A stretch of 64,000 bases of DNA from Methylovulum sp. (GTDB lineage: Bacteria; Pseudomonadota; Gammaproteobacteria; Methylococcales; Methylomonadaceae), in contig JAQTQZ010000011.1 of the NCBI GenBank assembly GCA_028712695.1, positions 54,616 to 118,615 of the forward strand, read 5' to 3'. The notes under the pieces were generated by a model. That model was not told the origin of the DNA. It did not search any database and was given only the letters and a program-made list of their open reading frames with translations. The first letter of the stretch is position 1. The number at the start of each line of letters is the position of its first letter. A program made the position numbers and the translations under genes. Positions 45,380 to 53,378 of this stretch are shown piece after piece.

Positions 45380-47068
45380 TTAAGATCTAGGGTCTTCGCG
45401 GGTCGCTGCGGCCCATTCTGGCGAATAACCCGCCATTATCGACAAGTCAGGGACATTCATCACCATAGTTTCGCTAGTAATCAAGGTGCCAACTGCACTG
45501 ACGGCATTGCGTAAGGCCAGGCGGATAATTTTGACCGGGTCCATAATGCCGATTTCCAAAAAATCCCCATAACATAAGGTTTCCGTGTCTAGGGTCGCGT
45601 AGGCGTTGTTTTTTGCGTCGAGTTGGTTGATGACGGCCTCGCTGTTCAGTCCGGCGTTTTGGACAATTTTCATCAACGGTGCGGCTAAGGTCATCCGCAT
45701 GATGAAAAAGCCTTGTTGTTGCCCGGCATTTTCAGCAATGGCTTGGTCAAGCAGTTCCTTGCAACGGAACAATGCAACCCCGGCGCCCGGTACGACGCCT
45801 TCAGCCAATGCCGCTTTTGCAGACAAATAGGCATTTTCTATGCGGATCATGCGTTCTTTAATTTCAAAGTCGGTGGTGCCGCCAACACTGAACACCCCTG
45901 TTTTTCCGGATAATGCCGCTAACCGCTCCTGCAGTTCATCAAAATCGTGTTGGTTGCCTGTTGCCGAACCTTCGCCTGGTTTTTTGGCCAAAATGATTCC
46001 GGCTTCCTGGCGCAAGGTTTCGGCTAATTGCGTGACGGCGGTTTGGTCTCCGGCAGCGCCAATGAGGGTTGTGCTGCTTTCGGTGATGATGGCTTTTTGT
46101 GCTTGCCCCAGATGTGCCAAGGTCAGTTGTTCTAAGGGGCTGCTTATGCCATGGGTCTCGAGGATTGCTTGACCGCCAGTCAGCAAAGCCAAATCCTTTA
46201 ACCGCTCGATGCGCTTATCACCAAAGCCGGGCGGCTTGACTGCCACGACTTTGAAAATACCTCGGATGTGGTTTAGTAATAAGCCTGTCAAGGCCTTATC
46301 AACAACATCGTCGGCGATCACCAATAGCGGCCTGCCTTGTTCCTTGACTTGTTCAAGAATGGGGATGAGCGACATCAAATCATTGATTTCACGGTCATAC
46401 AATAGGATGTAAGGTTGTTCCAACACGGCTTCATTACGGGTCTTGTCGGTGACAAAATACGGTGACAAATAACCTTGTTCATAGTGAACGCCATCAACGA
46501 TAGCTAAGCTGTCTTCACGCCCATTACCGAGCTGGAACGTCAGTTCCCTATCCGGACCCAGTTCAGCCAACGCTTGAGCCAGCAGTTTTCCGGCGTTTGC
46601 CTCGTTTTTGCTGGCGACAGTAGCAATTTTTTCCACCCATTCGGCCGTGGCACCAGTCACGGCTTGGGCTTGCAAATGGTTGTCCACCACTGCCAACGCC
46701 ACATCCAAGCCTTTTTTCAATTGCATGGGATGGAAACCTACCGCCACACTTTTAAGGCAGCCTTGAGCCAAGGCTTGGGCCAGCACGATAGTGGTGGTTG
46801 TGCCGTCGCCAACCTGCCGTGACATGGTGCCCGCCACGTCACGCAACATCCGGCCGCCTAGGTCAGCAATGCGGTCTGACAAGATCATTGCCTTAGCGAC
46901 AGTCGCGCCATCACGGGTAAACACTGGCATGATGCCGTCAGTCCGGTGCTGTATCATCACAGCTGGGCCGACGCTGCCATAAGTTGTCGCGACGGCCCTT
47001 GCGACATGGTTAATGCCGTTCATAAGGCGTTCGCGTAATTCTGGGTTGTAAATAATTTCTTTGCTCAT
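45380..47068 (-). CDS. mmoG: GroEL-like chaperonin MmoG
   Basis: 562 residues, a divergent HSP60. It has the nucleotide-binding DGTTTTIVLAQALAQ, the equatorial AEGVVPGAGVALFRC, and VKPPGFGDKRIERLKDLALLTGGQAI in the apical/intermediate domain. It lacks the GGM tail of housekeeping GroEL and ends AATREDPRS. MmoG is required for sMMO transcription or assembly in Methylosinus and Methylococcus. It overlaps the upstream 107-residue ORF by 4 bp. No groES is in the window. Confidence 0.92.
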   Translation of the reverse strand: MSKEIIYNPELRERLMNGINHVARAVATTYGSVGPAVMIQHRTDGIMPVFTRDGATVAKAMILSDRIADLGGRMLRDVAGTMSRQVGDGTTTTIVLAQALAQGCLKSVAVGFHPMQLKKGLDVALAVVDNHLQAQAVTGATAEWVEKIATVASKNEANAGKLLAQALAELGPDRELTFQLGNGREDSLAIVDGVHYEQGYLSPYFVTDKTRNEAVLEQPYILLYDREINDLMSLIPILEQVKEQGRPLLVIADDVVDKALTGLLLNHIRGIFKVVAVKPPGFGDKRIERLKDLALLTGGQAILETHGISSPLEQLTLAHLGQAQKAIITESSTTLIGAAGDQTAVTQLAETLRQEAGIILAKKPGEGSATGNQHDFDELQERLAALSGKTGVFSVGGTTDFEIKERMIRIENAYLSAKAALAEGVVPGAGVALFRCKELLDQAIAENAGQQQGFFIMRMTLAAPLMKIVQNAGLNSEAVINQLDAKNNAYATLDTETLCYGDFLEIGIMDPVKIIRLALRNAVSAVGTLITSETMVMNVPDLSIMAGYSPEWAAATREDPRS

Positions 47069-47388
47069 TCTATTTTCCGTTTAAGGATGGGACGGGGTGG
47101 CTGGGCGCTGGTTTTCATCAATGTCTGGCCAACTTCAGCACGGGTGTTATGGACGCGTTTTGACCGCGCCCAGATGCGTATCATTAGAATGTCCCAATAA
47201 TCCATTCGGGATTTAAATTCTATTTCTTCCTCAGCAGATAGCCCCCGTTTCCAGTATTCCAATAACTCTTCAGTCCGCTCGCTACCAATTTTGTCAAGCA
47301 ATTTGTTTTCTTCAACAACCAGTTGCCTGATAGTTTCATCAAGCTGTTTGACCATATCATGGAGAAACTCCTTATCTGCTTCGTTCAT
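47065..47388 (-). CDS. small helical protein of unknown function in the sMMO operon
   Basis: 107 residues from the ATG at 47388, preceded by GGGGG; a TTG start four codons earlier is the alternative. It is highly charged and helical, EADKEFLHDMVKQLDETIRQLVVEENKLLDKI, then a WKRGLSAEEEIEFKSRMDYWDILMIRIWARSKR segment rich in Trp, and a disordered basic tail PPRPILKRKIE. It is not a known mmo subunit and resembles no sMMO gene I can name. Its stop overlaps the mmoG start, so it is translated with mmoG and may be a co-chaperone or assembly factor. Confidence 0.65.
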   Translation of the reverse strand: MNEADKEFLHDMVKQLDETIRQLVVEENKLLDKIGSERTEELLEYWKRGLSAEEEIEFKSRMDYWDILMIRIWARSKRVHNTRAEVGQTLMKTSAQPPRPILKRKIE

Positions 47389-47534
47389 AGCAGCCCCCAA
47401 AAAATAATTTTTAAGTTACAGGCCTTTAAAAAAGATCTGGTGCTTAGGTTTATCCAGCAAGGCAGTAGCGCTGCTGGCCCGGTGATTAAAAAATCCTGGC
47501 GAGGGCCGCGCGTTGCATAAAATCACCGAACAGC

Positions 47535-48572
47535 TCATGAACCGCTGGGTAAGAATTTTTCCAAATAAATGCGCTCTTTTGGGATGCCTAGGTCGGCACA
47601 AACGGCAAAAGTGGCATCCACCATGCCGGGCGGCCCGCAGAGGTATAAATCTGGCTTAGCACCTGTTTCCACCAAGTCGCGCCGTAAAATATCCACGACA
47701 CTGCCTTTTTCACAATGCCAATCATCTGAACATTTCCAAACGCAGTTTCTAAGCTCCAGTGTCGGCATTTCAGCGGCTAATTGATCCAGTTCAGCTAAAT
47801 GGAAAATCTCGGCTTCGGTGTTGACCCCAAAATAAAGCACACACTTTTGTGGTTCGTCCCACGCTTTCATGTACCTGACCATTGATAAGATCGGTGCCAG
47901 CCCAGTGCCTCCCGCGACAAAATAACGCGGCGTAAAACCATTTTCTTTTAAGCCAAACACGCCGGAAGGCCCGTTGACTTTTATTTTTTGCCCCACCTTG
48001 GCGTCTTTTTTCAAATACTCGGAGAATTTGCCGCCATCGACGATGCGGATCAAAAACTCTAAATCACCTTGGTTGTTGCTAATATTGGCGGGTGAATAAG
48101 ACCGTGTGTCGGTAGTGCCTGGAATTTCCAAATCGAAAAATTGCCCAGATTCAAATTTGATGGTTTTATCATCGCCTGTGCGACGTAATTGAAACTTAAC
48201 CACGTTGATGGAGATTTGTGACAACTCAACCACATCGGCTTCAAAATCCAAACCTTCCGGTGAGAATGAAATCCGCTCATAGGTGTACGGAACTTCTACT
48301 TCTATATCAGTGGTGGGATAGCACCGGCACAATAAGACCATGCCGTCTTCCTCTTCTTGTGACGGCAGTGCTTGGGCACTGACTTTACCCGTCACATAAT
48401 CGCCTTCGGAACAATAACCTTTGCAGGTGGCGCAACTGCCTTCCCGACAGGAAGACATAAGGTAAATGTCTTGGCGGACTGCGGCACTAATGACATCTTC
48501 ATCAGATCGGCAATCAAACGAAATTGATTCTTTATCTTCGGTGATAATGGTGACTTTATAAGTAGTGGTCAT
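47535..48572 (-). CDS. mmoC: sMMO reductase component MmoC
   Basis: 345 residues. The N-terminal plant-type [2Fe-2S] ferredoxin has C42, C47, C50 and C82 (SSCREGSCATC and LLCRC), followed by an FAD domain with TRSYSPANI and an NADH domain with GGTGLAPILSMVRY and CGPPGMVDA. It transfers electrons from NADH to the hydroxylase diiron site. It follows mmoD by 53 bases. Confidence 0.97.
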   Translation of the reverse strand: MTTTYKVTIITEDKESISFDCRSDEDVISAAVRQDIYLMSSCREGSCATCKGYCSEGDYVTGKVSAQALPSQEEEDGMVLLCRCYPTTDIEVEVPYTYERISFSPEGLDFEADVVELSQISINVVKFQLRRTGDDKTIKFESGQFFDLEIPGTTDTRSYSPANISNNQGDLEFLIRIVDGGKFSEYLKKDAKVGQKIKVNGPSGVFGLKENGFTPRYFVAGGTGLAPILSMVRYMKAWDEPQKCVLYFGVNTEAEIFHLAELDQLAAEMPTLELRNCVWKCSDDWHCEKGSVVDILRRDLVETGAKPDLYLCGPPGMVDATFAVCADLGIPKERIYLEKFLPSGS

Positions 48573-48625
48573 TACTAAAAAACTCCTGGTGTTCGCTATT
48601 TTTCCCTCTTAGCGGGGAAATAAAG

Positions 48626-48877
48626 TCATTGGGCGTGTAATTGGGAGACGTTAAAAAAATGCAAGACATGCTGGACAGCCCGCTTGGACGCATCGAGTGT
48701 CAATGAGCAGCCTTCCTGCACCATTTTGTTGTCGCGATAAATCCGCCACCGCCACATAAAATCCAAATCTTCACTGTAGGCGGTATAGGTGTCGGAGGTA
48801 TGGATGGCGATGGCTTCTGAAGATATGTCTAACAGATCATCTGAGGTTATAGCTGGGTCATTTAAAAAGGCTATCAT
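48626..48877 (-). CDS. mmoD: sMMO accessory protein MmoD
   Basis: 83 residues with the family core MWRWRIYRDNKMVQEGCSLTLDASKRAVQHVLHFF. MmoD binds the hydroxylase and is proposed to take part in the copper switch between soluble and particulate MMO. It is preceded by a strong hairpin at 48908-48935 in the mmoZ-mmoD gap. Confidence 0.93.
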   Translation of the reverse strand: MIAFLNDPAITSDDLLDISSEAIAIHTSDTYTAYSEDLDFMWRWRIYRDNKMVQEGCSLTLDASKRAVQHVLHFFNVSQLHAQ

Positions 48878-48907
48878 GTCTTTTTTAGGTTAAAGGGTTG
48901 GAAAAAC

Positions 48908-48935
48908 AAAAGGCAGCCAATGAAGGCTGCCTTTT
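48908..48935 (-). terminator. strong hairpin between mmoZ and mmoD
   Basis: An 11-bp stem AAAAGGCAGCC / GGCTGCCTTTT, nearly symmetrical on both strands, lies in the 73-base gap. On the minus strand it is followed by GTTTTTCC, so it is likely a partial rho-independent terminator that reduces mmoD-mmoC expression, or an mRNA 3' stabiliser for mmoXYBZ. Confidence 0.7.
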
Positions 48936-48950
48936 GATCACATCAGGGGC

Positions 48951-49448
48951 CTATTGTAAGGTAACCACTCTAACGCCGCGTACTTTCCGCAATTCCTCTA
49001 AAGGCAATGCGTAGTAATCGGTGTTCCTAAGTTCCATCAGCTTGGTGCCTAGCTGCCGGTCAGTGTCCAGGAAAACATTGACAGGCATGACGGGCGGCTT
49101 GCAGGCCAGGCGGAAGTTGATATGGATGCGTTCAGCTTCATACATGTCCTCACAAGCCGTCATCGCCGCAAGGGCTTCGTCAGCGACTTTTTGGGCATCG
49201 TTACCACAAGTGCATGTGTTAAGCAGCTGCGTATCGTTGAACTCGGCTTGTTTCAATACTGCCACTTTTTCTTCAATTTTTAACTCGATCCAAAGCCAAT
49301 CAAGTTCTAAAGAAAAGTCCGTTTTAAATACGCTGACGTGTTTGGCACGAAACTCTTTTAGAAACGTATGGCCTTCCGCCAGATTTTTTAAACCAGCGAT
49401 TTTATTTACCCATTCGGTACGGGTAGGGTTTTCATGAATGTTAGGCAT
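48951..49448 (-). CDS. mmoZ: sMMO hydroxylase gamma subunit MmoZ
   Basis: 165 residues, the expected size of the gamma subunit. It is helical, with no diiron ligands. Segments TRTEWVNKIAGLKNLAEGHTFLKEFRAKHVSVFKTDFSLELDWLWIELKIEEKV and HINFRLACKPPVMPVNVFLDTDRQLGTKLMELRNTDYY are conserved in gamma subunits. It lies 9 bases behind mmoB. Confidence 0.96.
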   Translation of the reverse strand: MPNIHENPTRTEWVNKIAGLKNLAEGHTFLKEFRAKHVSVFKTDFSLELDWLWIELKIEEKVAVLKQAEFNDTQLLNTCTCGNDAQKVADEALAAMTACEDMYEAERIHINFRLACKPPVMPVNVFLDTDRQLGTKLMELRNTDYYALPLEELRKVRGVRVVTLQ

Positions 49449-49457
49449 TGTTATTTC

Positions 49458-49883
49458 CTATGCTGTTTGCAAGTCTTGCAATTTAACATCAAGCCCCATC
49501 AGTTCTGAGGTGATGGTGAAGGTTTCGCCCAGTGTATAAGCGCGGCCGATAGTTGAAGAAACATCTACCAATAAGTCATAGACACTGAAATGTTTACCTA
49601 ACAACTCAGAGACTTCAGTGCAATCAATCTCAATTTTCCCGGTTGCTTTCAGCCACCAGTAACCGGCACGGTCTTCCACGATTAAAGTGGGGTTGTCCGC
49701 CTTACGGTCACCCAACAAAATTTCATGGACAACCGAATTGATTTCATCCGATTTTTTTAAGACTAAAACCACTTCGTTGCTTTCATGGACAACTTGGTTT
49801 TCCTCAGAAAAATATTCATCAGCAAAAGCTTTGCCCGTTTTTGCCATGATACCTGCGCCGTAGGCATTTGAACTTGTAGACAT
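49458..49883 (-). CDS. mmoB: sMMO regulatory protein MmoB
   Basis: 141 residues, matching the size of component B. The core segments VVLVLKKSDEINSVVHEILLGDRKADNPTLIVEDRAGYWWLKATGKIEIDC are conserved and bind the hydroxylase over the diiron site to gate oxygen and methane access. It starts 9 bases downstream of mmoY. Confidence 0.97.
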   Translation of the reverse strand: MSTSSNAYGAGIMAKTGKAFADEYFSEENQVVHESNEVVLVLKKSDEINSVVHEILLGDRKADNPTLIVEDRAGYWWLKATGKIEIDCTEVSELLGKHFSVYDLLVDVSSTIGRAYTLGETFTITSELMGLDVKLQDLQTA

Positions 49884-49892
49884 AATGATTCC

Positions 49893-51071
49893 TTATTTAA
49901 GACCTGTTAACACGGTTTTAATGAGTGCTGCGGTATCGACTTTGTAGCCGATGGGGTCGGCAAAATCATGTTTCCAATCATCAAACACCCGCCCCAAAGC
50001 GGCTTCAATCGCAGGTTTATCGCTAACGCCTTTAATTTCTGGTATTTTCGAGAAAATGCCCATGAAATCTTTCAAGGACGTGATAGTCCGTGGCAACCAT
50101 TTGTCGGCCCAAGCGCGCATCAAGCGGATGTTGTAATCGCCAAATTGCTCGTCAGCCGCTAGACACGTGTGGAACATGTCGGTGGTGATGCCTTTGGTTT
50201 GGGAGAAATACAATTGCATTTGATTGATAAAGAACGGGGTCAAGGTGTCGCCATAGTAAGATGACAGCCGCGAGAAGAATTCCCTACGCACAAACTGACC
50301 GAACAACGGGTCATAAATCATGTGGCCTGAGAACAAAATTTCGTTCCAGTCGTAAGTTTCTTGCCAGATTTGTTGCACGACTTCCCTAGAACCTTTAAAG
50401 ATGACCCCTTTAGTCCATTCATTTTTAGGAATGTCGGTGGATTCTGGAAAGCCTGGCACCAATTTAGCCAAAAAAGTCCTTTCTATTTGAATCATTTGCG
50501 CATTATCAACTTTATCCAAGCCGATCATCGCGCTGCTCATCCGCAAGGTGTCACCCAAGCAATCGCGCACGACCGAAGAGTGGGAATTGAACAGCCCGTA
50601 TTCGCTGAAACCGAATGCCCCCAGATAATCGCCCAACACTTCATCGCGCCAAACAGGATCCATCGAGCGCACATGACCGTCAGCCGAATAGGCTTTCAAG
50701 AAACGGTCGGTATAACGCCATTCTTCGGCTTTATCTTTAACATACAGCGCGTGCCAGCGGAATGCCGGGTCACGGTGTTTGAGCCAGTCTGAACTACGCA
50801 TTTCCGTAGACTCATTGCTCCAAGAAGGACGGCCGCCGTGGAATTTTTGTGTCCAATCCCCCCAGTCCAAGCCACCAGGAATCCAGTCAGGCGTCGGTTG
50901 GGTGTAGCAACACAGCACTTCATACTCGTTGATCCGCTTACCGCGCGGCGTCATGAAGTAATTCATCTTACGTTGGGTTTCTAAAGGCTGGTCAGGAATG
51001 GCCGCCATGATTTCTGCTGCCAGAACGGGATCGGTCAGGCCGCGTCTGCCGCCGGATACTTCAATTGACAT
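49893..51071 (-). CDS. mmoY: sMMO hydroxylase beta subunit MmoY
   Basis: 392 residues, typical beta-subunit size. It is homologous to MmoX but without iron ligands. Family blocks are GGRRGLTDPVLAAEIMAAIPD and GGLDWGDWTQKFHGGRPSWSNESTEMRSSDWLKHRDPAFRWHALY. The ribosome-binding sequence GGAG is 9 bases upstream. It forms (alpha-beta-gamma)2 with MmoX and MmoZ. Confidence 0.97.
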   Translation of the reverse strand: MSIEVSGGRRGLTDPVLAAEIMAAIPDQPLETQRKMNYFMTPRGKRINEYEVLCCYTQPTPDWIPGGLDWGDWTQKFHGGRPSWSNESTEMRSSDWLKHRDPAFRWHALYVKDKAEEWRYTDRFLKAYSADGHVRSMDPVWRDEVLGDYLGAFGFSEYGLFNSHSSVVRDCLGDTLRMSSAMIGLDKVDNAQMIQIERTFLAKLVPGFPESTDIPKNEWTKGVIFKGSREVVQQIWQETYDWNEILFSGHMIYDPLFGQFVRREFFSRLSSYYGDTLTPFFINQMQLYFSQTKGITTDMFHTCLAADEQFGDYNIRLMRAWADKWLPRTITSLKDFMGIFSKIPEIKGVSDKPAIEAALGRVFDDWKHDFADPIGYKVDTAALIKTVLTGLK

Positions 51072-51099
51072 GAGCTATGTCTCCATAAATATGAAATTC

Positions 51100-51126
51100 C
51101 CTCCTCGCCGGTAAAGGACGAGGAGG
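51100..51126 (-). terminator. hairpin between mmoX and mmoY
   Basis: CCTCCTCG / CGAGGAGG, an 8-bp GC-rich stem with an 11-base loop, in the 71-base spacer. There is no T-run. It may protect the mmoX mRNA end or cause partial termination or RNase processing, giving more mmoX than mmoY transcript. Confidence 0.5.
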
Positions 51127-51142
51127 TGAAAGGTTTGGGCAA

Positions 51143-52726
51143 TTACAGTGCTTTCAAAGGATCTGAAAATACGCAATTGATTTTCTTGATGTCATCCAAT
51201 GTCCACATCTTGCCGTCTTTATTGGTGTGGGGCTGGCTGATTAAGGTTTTGCCATCACTACGCAAACCATGGCCTTCGGTTATCACTTCAGATAACTCAC
51301 GGCCCTCGTATTGCTCCCAGATGTTCTGGCATTCATAACGTTCTGGTTCGGACAACCACATGCGTTCACCCCATTGGTCGCTGAAAGAATGTTTTTTGCC
51401 GTTATATTCAAGAACGCGTAAGGTGCTGGCGCCTTTGCAATAGCTAGGGCAGAAAGGCACTTGGGAAACACGGTCGATGTAGATAGGGTGGTTGTTCTCG
51501 ATGAACCATTGCAACGGCAAGAAACCGCTGTCAGGGTCTTCGCAGCCACGCGCGCGCCATTCGTCGTAGACTTTGCCGTACATGTCGTACCAGCCAGGAT
51601 AATTCGCTTCGTACCATTCGGCTTCTTCCGCCGTTGGCAAGGTGACACGGAAGAAACCTGTGGGCCATAACGCATAAGCGATCATGAACAGGTCATGGTG
51701 CGCCCAGTAAGCGTCTTTTTTCGCATCACGCAAACTGGCAGGTGATTGCACACCGTATTTGCCCAAACGGCCAATCCAAATGCCGCCCCAATCTTCGTAC
51801 ACCCAACGGTTCCAGGTTTTAACCCATGGTTCCACTTTAAAGTGGCTGCCGTACTCAAACATCATGCCTAAAACTGGCGTGAAGTATTTTTGTTGTGTCC
51901 AAAACGCATTGTTTAAATCGGTGTTCAAGTATTTTGAAGCCGCTTCATCATTTGCAATCGATACCACGGTTTGATAACCGTTCGCCATGTGGCGCAATTC
52001 ATCGGTTTCAATCGACAAGAAAACAGTCGGTGTCATTTCGTCGCCGTTGGCAGACGCCCATTCGGTCACGGCCACGATCAACGGGTTGGTAAAGCAAGCC
52101 TCACCGACCAACTGCAAGTTAATGGAACATTCCACCGCATCACCCGAAATAAAGCCGTCTGAAAAGACGCGCTTCATGCCTTTCCACAGTGGGCCAATTG
52201 CGCGGGTCCGACGGGCATCGTTATGCCCGGCAGCATCTTGGCCTTGTTTAGCGAAGTAATAATTGATGTAACCGCATTGGTTGGTGTGACGGATTTCATC
52301 CATCACTTGGCCTAAATAACCATTTTTTTGCTCTGGCGCAGTTGCCGAATCCCATAGCATGCCGGTTGCAGCAATCGCGTTATACTCACCCACTTCCAAA
52401 AAGTTAGAAATCACTTTCATGGACTCATTCCATTTTGGATGGACGCGGTTGGCGGCATCCACGCGCGTCAACACATCTTGCAAGCTACCAAATTGGCGTT
52501 CGTCTTTAACCGATTCCATGCGCGCATATTCTTTAGCGATCAGCTTGAATTGCTCTTTGGTGTCATTCGCCATTTTGTATTTGGTCGAATATTTAGTCCG
52601 ATTTTTTTCAAAATCCCAAGTGAAACTTTGCATCCATCTGTGGACTTCTTGCGCGCCCACACTGACGGGTGCACGGTTAACGGCAAGCGCATCCGTCGCT
52701 GCTTTTGTTGCTGCACTTATAGCCAT
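51143..52726 (-). CDS. mmoX: sMMO hydroxylase alpha subunit MmoX
   Basis: 527 residues, exactly the canonical length. All six diiron ligands are present with Methylococcus numbering: E114, E144 and H147 (DEIRHTNQ), E209, E243 and H246 (DELRHMANG). T213 and C151 are also conserved. It oxidises methane to methanol in the cytoplasm with MmoY/Z, MmoB and MmoC. AGGAG lies eight bases upstream of the ATG. It is first in the operon, 111 bases downstream of the predicted sigma-54 start site. Confidence 0.99.
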   Translation of the reverse strand: MAISAATKAATDALAVNRAPVSVGAQEVHRWMQSFTWDFEKNRTKYSTKYKMANDTKEQFKLIAKEYARMESVKDERQFGSLQDVLTRVDAANRVHPKWNESMKVISNFLEVGEYNAIAATGMLWDSATAPEQKNGYLGQVMDEIRHTNQCGYINYYFAKQGQDAAGHNDARRTRAIGPLWKGMKRVFSDGFISGDAVECSINLQLVGEACFTNPLIVAVTEWASANGDEMTPTVFLSIETDELRHMANGYQTVVSIANDEAASKYLNTDLNNAFWTQQKYFTPVLGMMFEYGSHFKVEPWVKTWNRWVYEDWGGIWIGRLGKYGVQSPASLRDAKKDAYWAHHDLFMIAYALWPTGFFRVTLPTAEEAEWYEANYPGWYDMYGKVYDEWRARGCEDPDSGFLPLQWFIENNHPIYIDRVSQVPFCPSYCKGASTLRVLEYNGKKHSFSDQWGERMWLSEPERYECQNIWEQYEGRELSEVITEGHGLRSDGKTLISQPHTNKDGKMWTLDDIKKINCVFSDPLKAL

Positions 52727-52847
52727 ACTGACTACTCCTGATATTATTGTTGTGGATAAAAATTAAGCAGGCCGTCGTTGCCATGCAATTTTAGGAACTG
52801 TCACGTCTTAATGAGCCCAAGCCTAAACGACGACCTGTAACACCTAG

Positions 52848-52863
52848 AGCAATCGCTGTGCCA
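52848..52863 (-). promoter_or_regulatory. sigma-54 promoter of the mmo operon
   Basis: Read on the minus strand the sequence is TGGCACAGCGATTGCT, which fits TGGCACR-N4-TTGCW with the GG and GC elements 10 bases apart. The predicted start is near 52837, leaving a leader of about 111 bases before mmoX. An activator of the right type, MmoR, is encoded in the same cluster. Confidence 0.9.
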
Positions 52864-52951
52864 ATCGTTTGTTATATGAAAATAGCTATAAATAACAATC
52901 GGATGGGTGGTTATGGCTGGGCTGGGAGGACAGCTGGAAAGTGTTTAATAG

Positions 52952-52966
52952 CTGGACACTGTCCAG
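52952..52966 (-). promoter_or_regulatory. palindrome, probable MmoR site 1
   Basis: CTGGACA-C-TGTCCAG, a perfect 7-bp inverted repeat with one central base, centred about 122 bp upstream of the predicted sigma-54 start site, in the usual range for an enhancer-binding protein. Confidence 0.6.
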
Positions 52967-53005
52967 TTAATAAACGTACAGTTTATGTGTAAAAGAAGAA
53001 TAACA

Positions 53006-53017
53006 GGACAGTTGTCC
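53006..53017 (-). promoter_or_regulatory. palindrome, probable MmoR site 2
   Basis: GGACA-GT-TGTCC, sharing the half-site of site 1 and centred 52.5 bp further upstream, exactly five helical turns. A further half-site GGACA lies at 52928-52932. Confidence 0.5.
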
Positions 53018-53271
53018 CAAGGACTTTGTGCCTCGACAAGCTGAAGGGCTTAAGACAATCGTGCGATGTGTCAGCACCGAGAGCTAAAGGATATGACCGC
53101 CGTAGTTTGAACAGCCATTTTCGGCCTGCATACAACTAAAAACTTGATGGGTTTTTAAAACACGTTCTAAAACATCCGGTTTGTTGTTTAATAGCCGCTT
53201 ATAGAATAAATCCGCTTGACATCCGCCAAGAAGGGACATGCGACAAGTTGACGCGCGGCAATATGCCATAT

Positions 53272-53299
53272 TTCACGTCGTGTCAACTCAGGTTAATAT
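53272..53299 (+). promoter_or_regulatory. possible promoter for the candidate small RNA
   Basis: TTCACG and TAATAT separated by 16 bases, just upstream of the candidate small RNA. Confidence 0.4.
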
Positions 53300-53300
53300 G

Positions 53301-53378
53301 ACCCCGCTCTTGTAAGAATACCTCCTAAAGGGTTTAAGAGTCTTTGTGCGGTCAATCGCTATTGACCGCATTTTTTTT
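53301..53378 (+). ncRNA. candidate small RNA with C-rich loop, upstream of the sMMO operon
   Basis: Between a possible promoter and a strong terminator lie about 75 bases without a frame. A first stem CTCTT / AAGAG encloses ATACCTCCTAAAGGG, whose CCTCCT resembles the anti-Shine-Dalgarno sequence used by small RNAs that pair with ribosome-binding sites. The second stem is the terminator. It could instead be the attenuated leader of the 53522 gene, which starts 143 bases later. It is transcribed away from mmoX. No experimental evidence is available. Confidence 0.45.
53347..53378 (+). terminator. rho-independent terminator
   Basis: TGCGGTCAAT / ATTGACCGCA, a perfect 10-bp stem with loop CGCT, followed by eight T. 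No protein gene precedes it on the plus strand. Confidence 0.9.

Noticed and set aside
52767..52783. Second sigma-54-like site on the minus strand closer to mmoX
   Set aside because: The TGGCA and TGC elements are 2 bases too far apart for sigma-54; the site at 52848-52863 fits perfectly.
53084..53269. 61-codon minus-strand frame upstream of mmoX
   Set aside because: It overlaps the regulatory region, has no family resemblance and no good start context.
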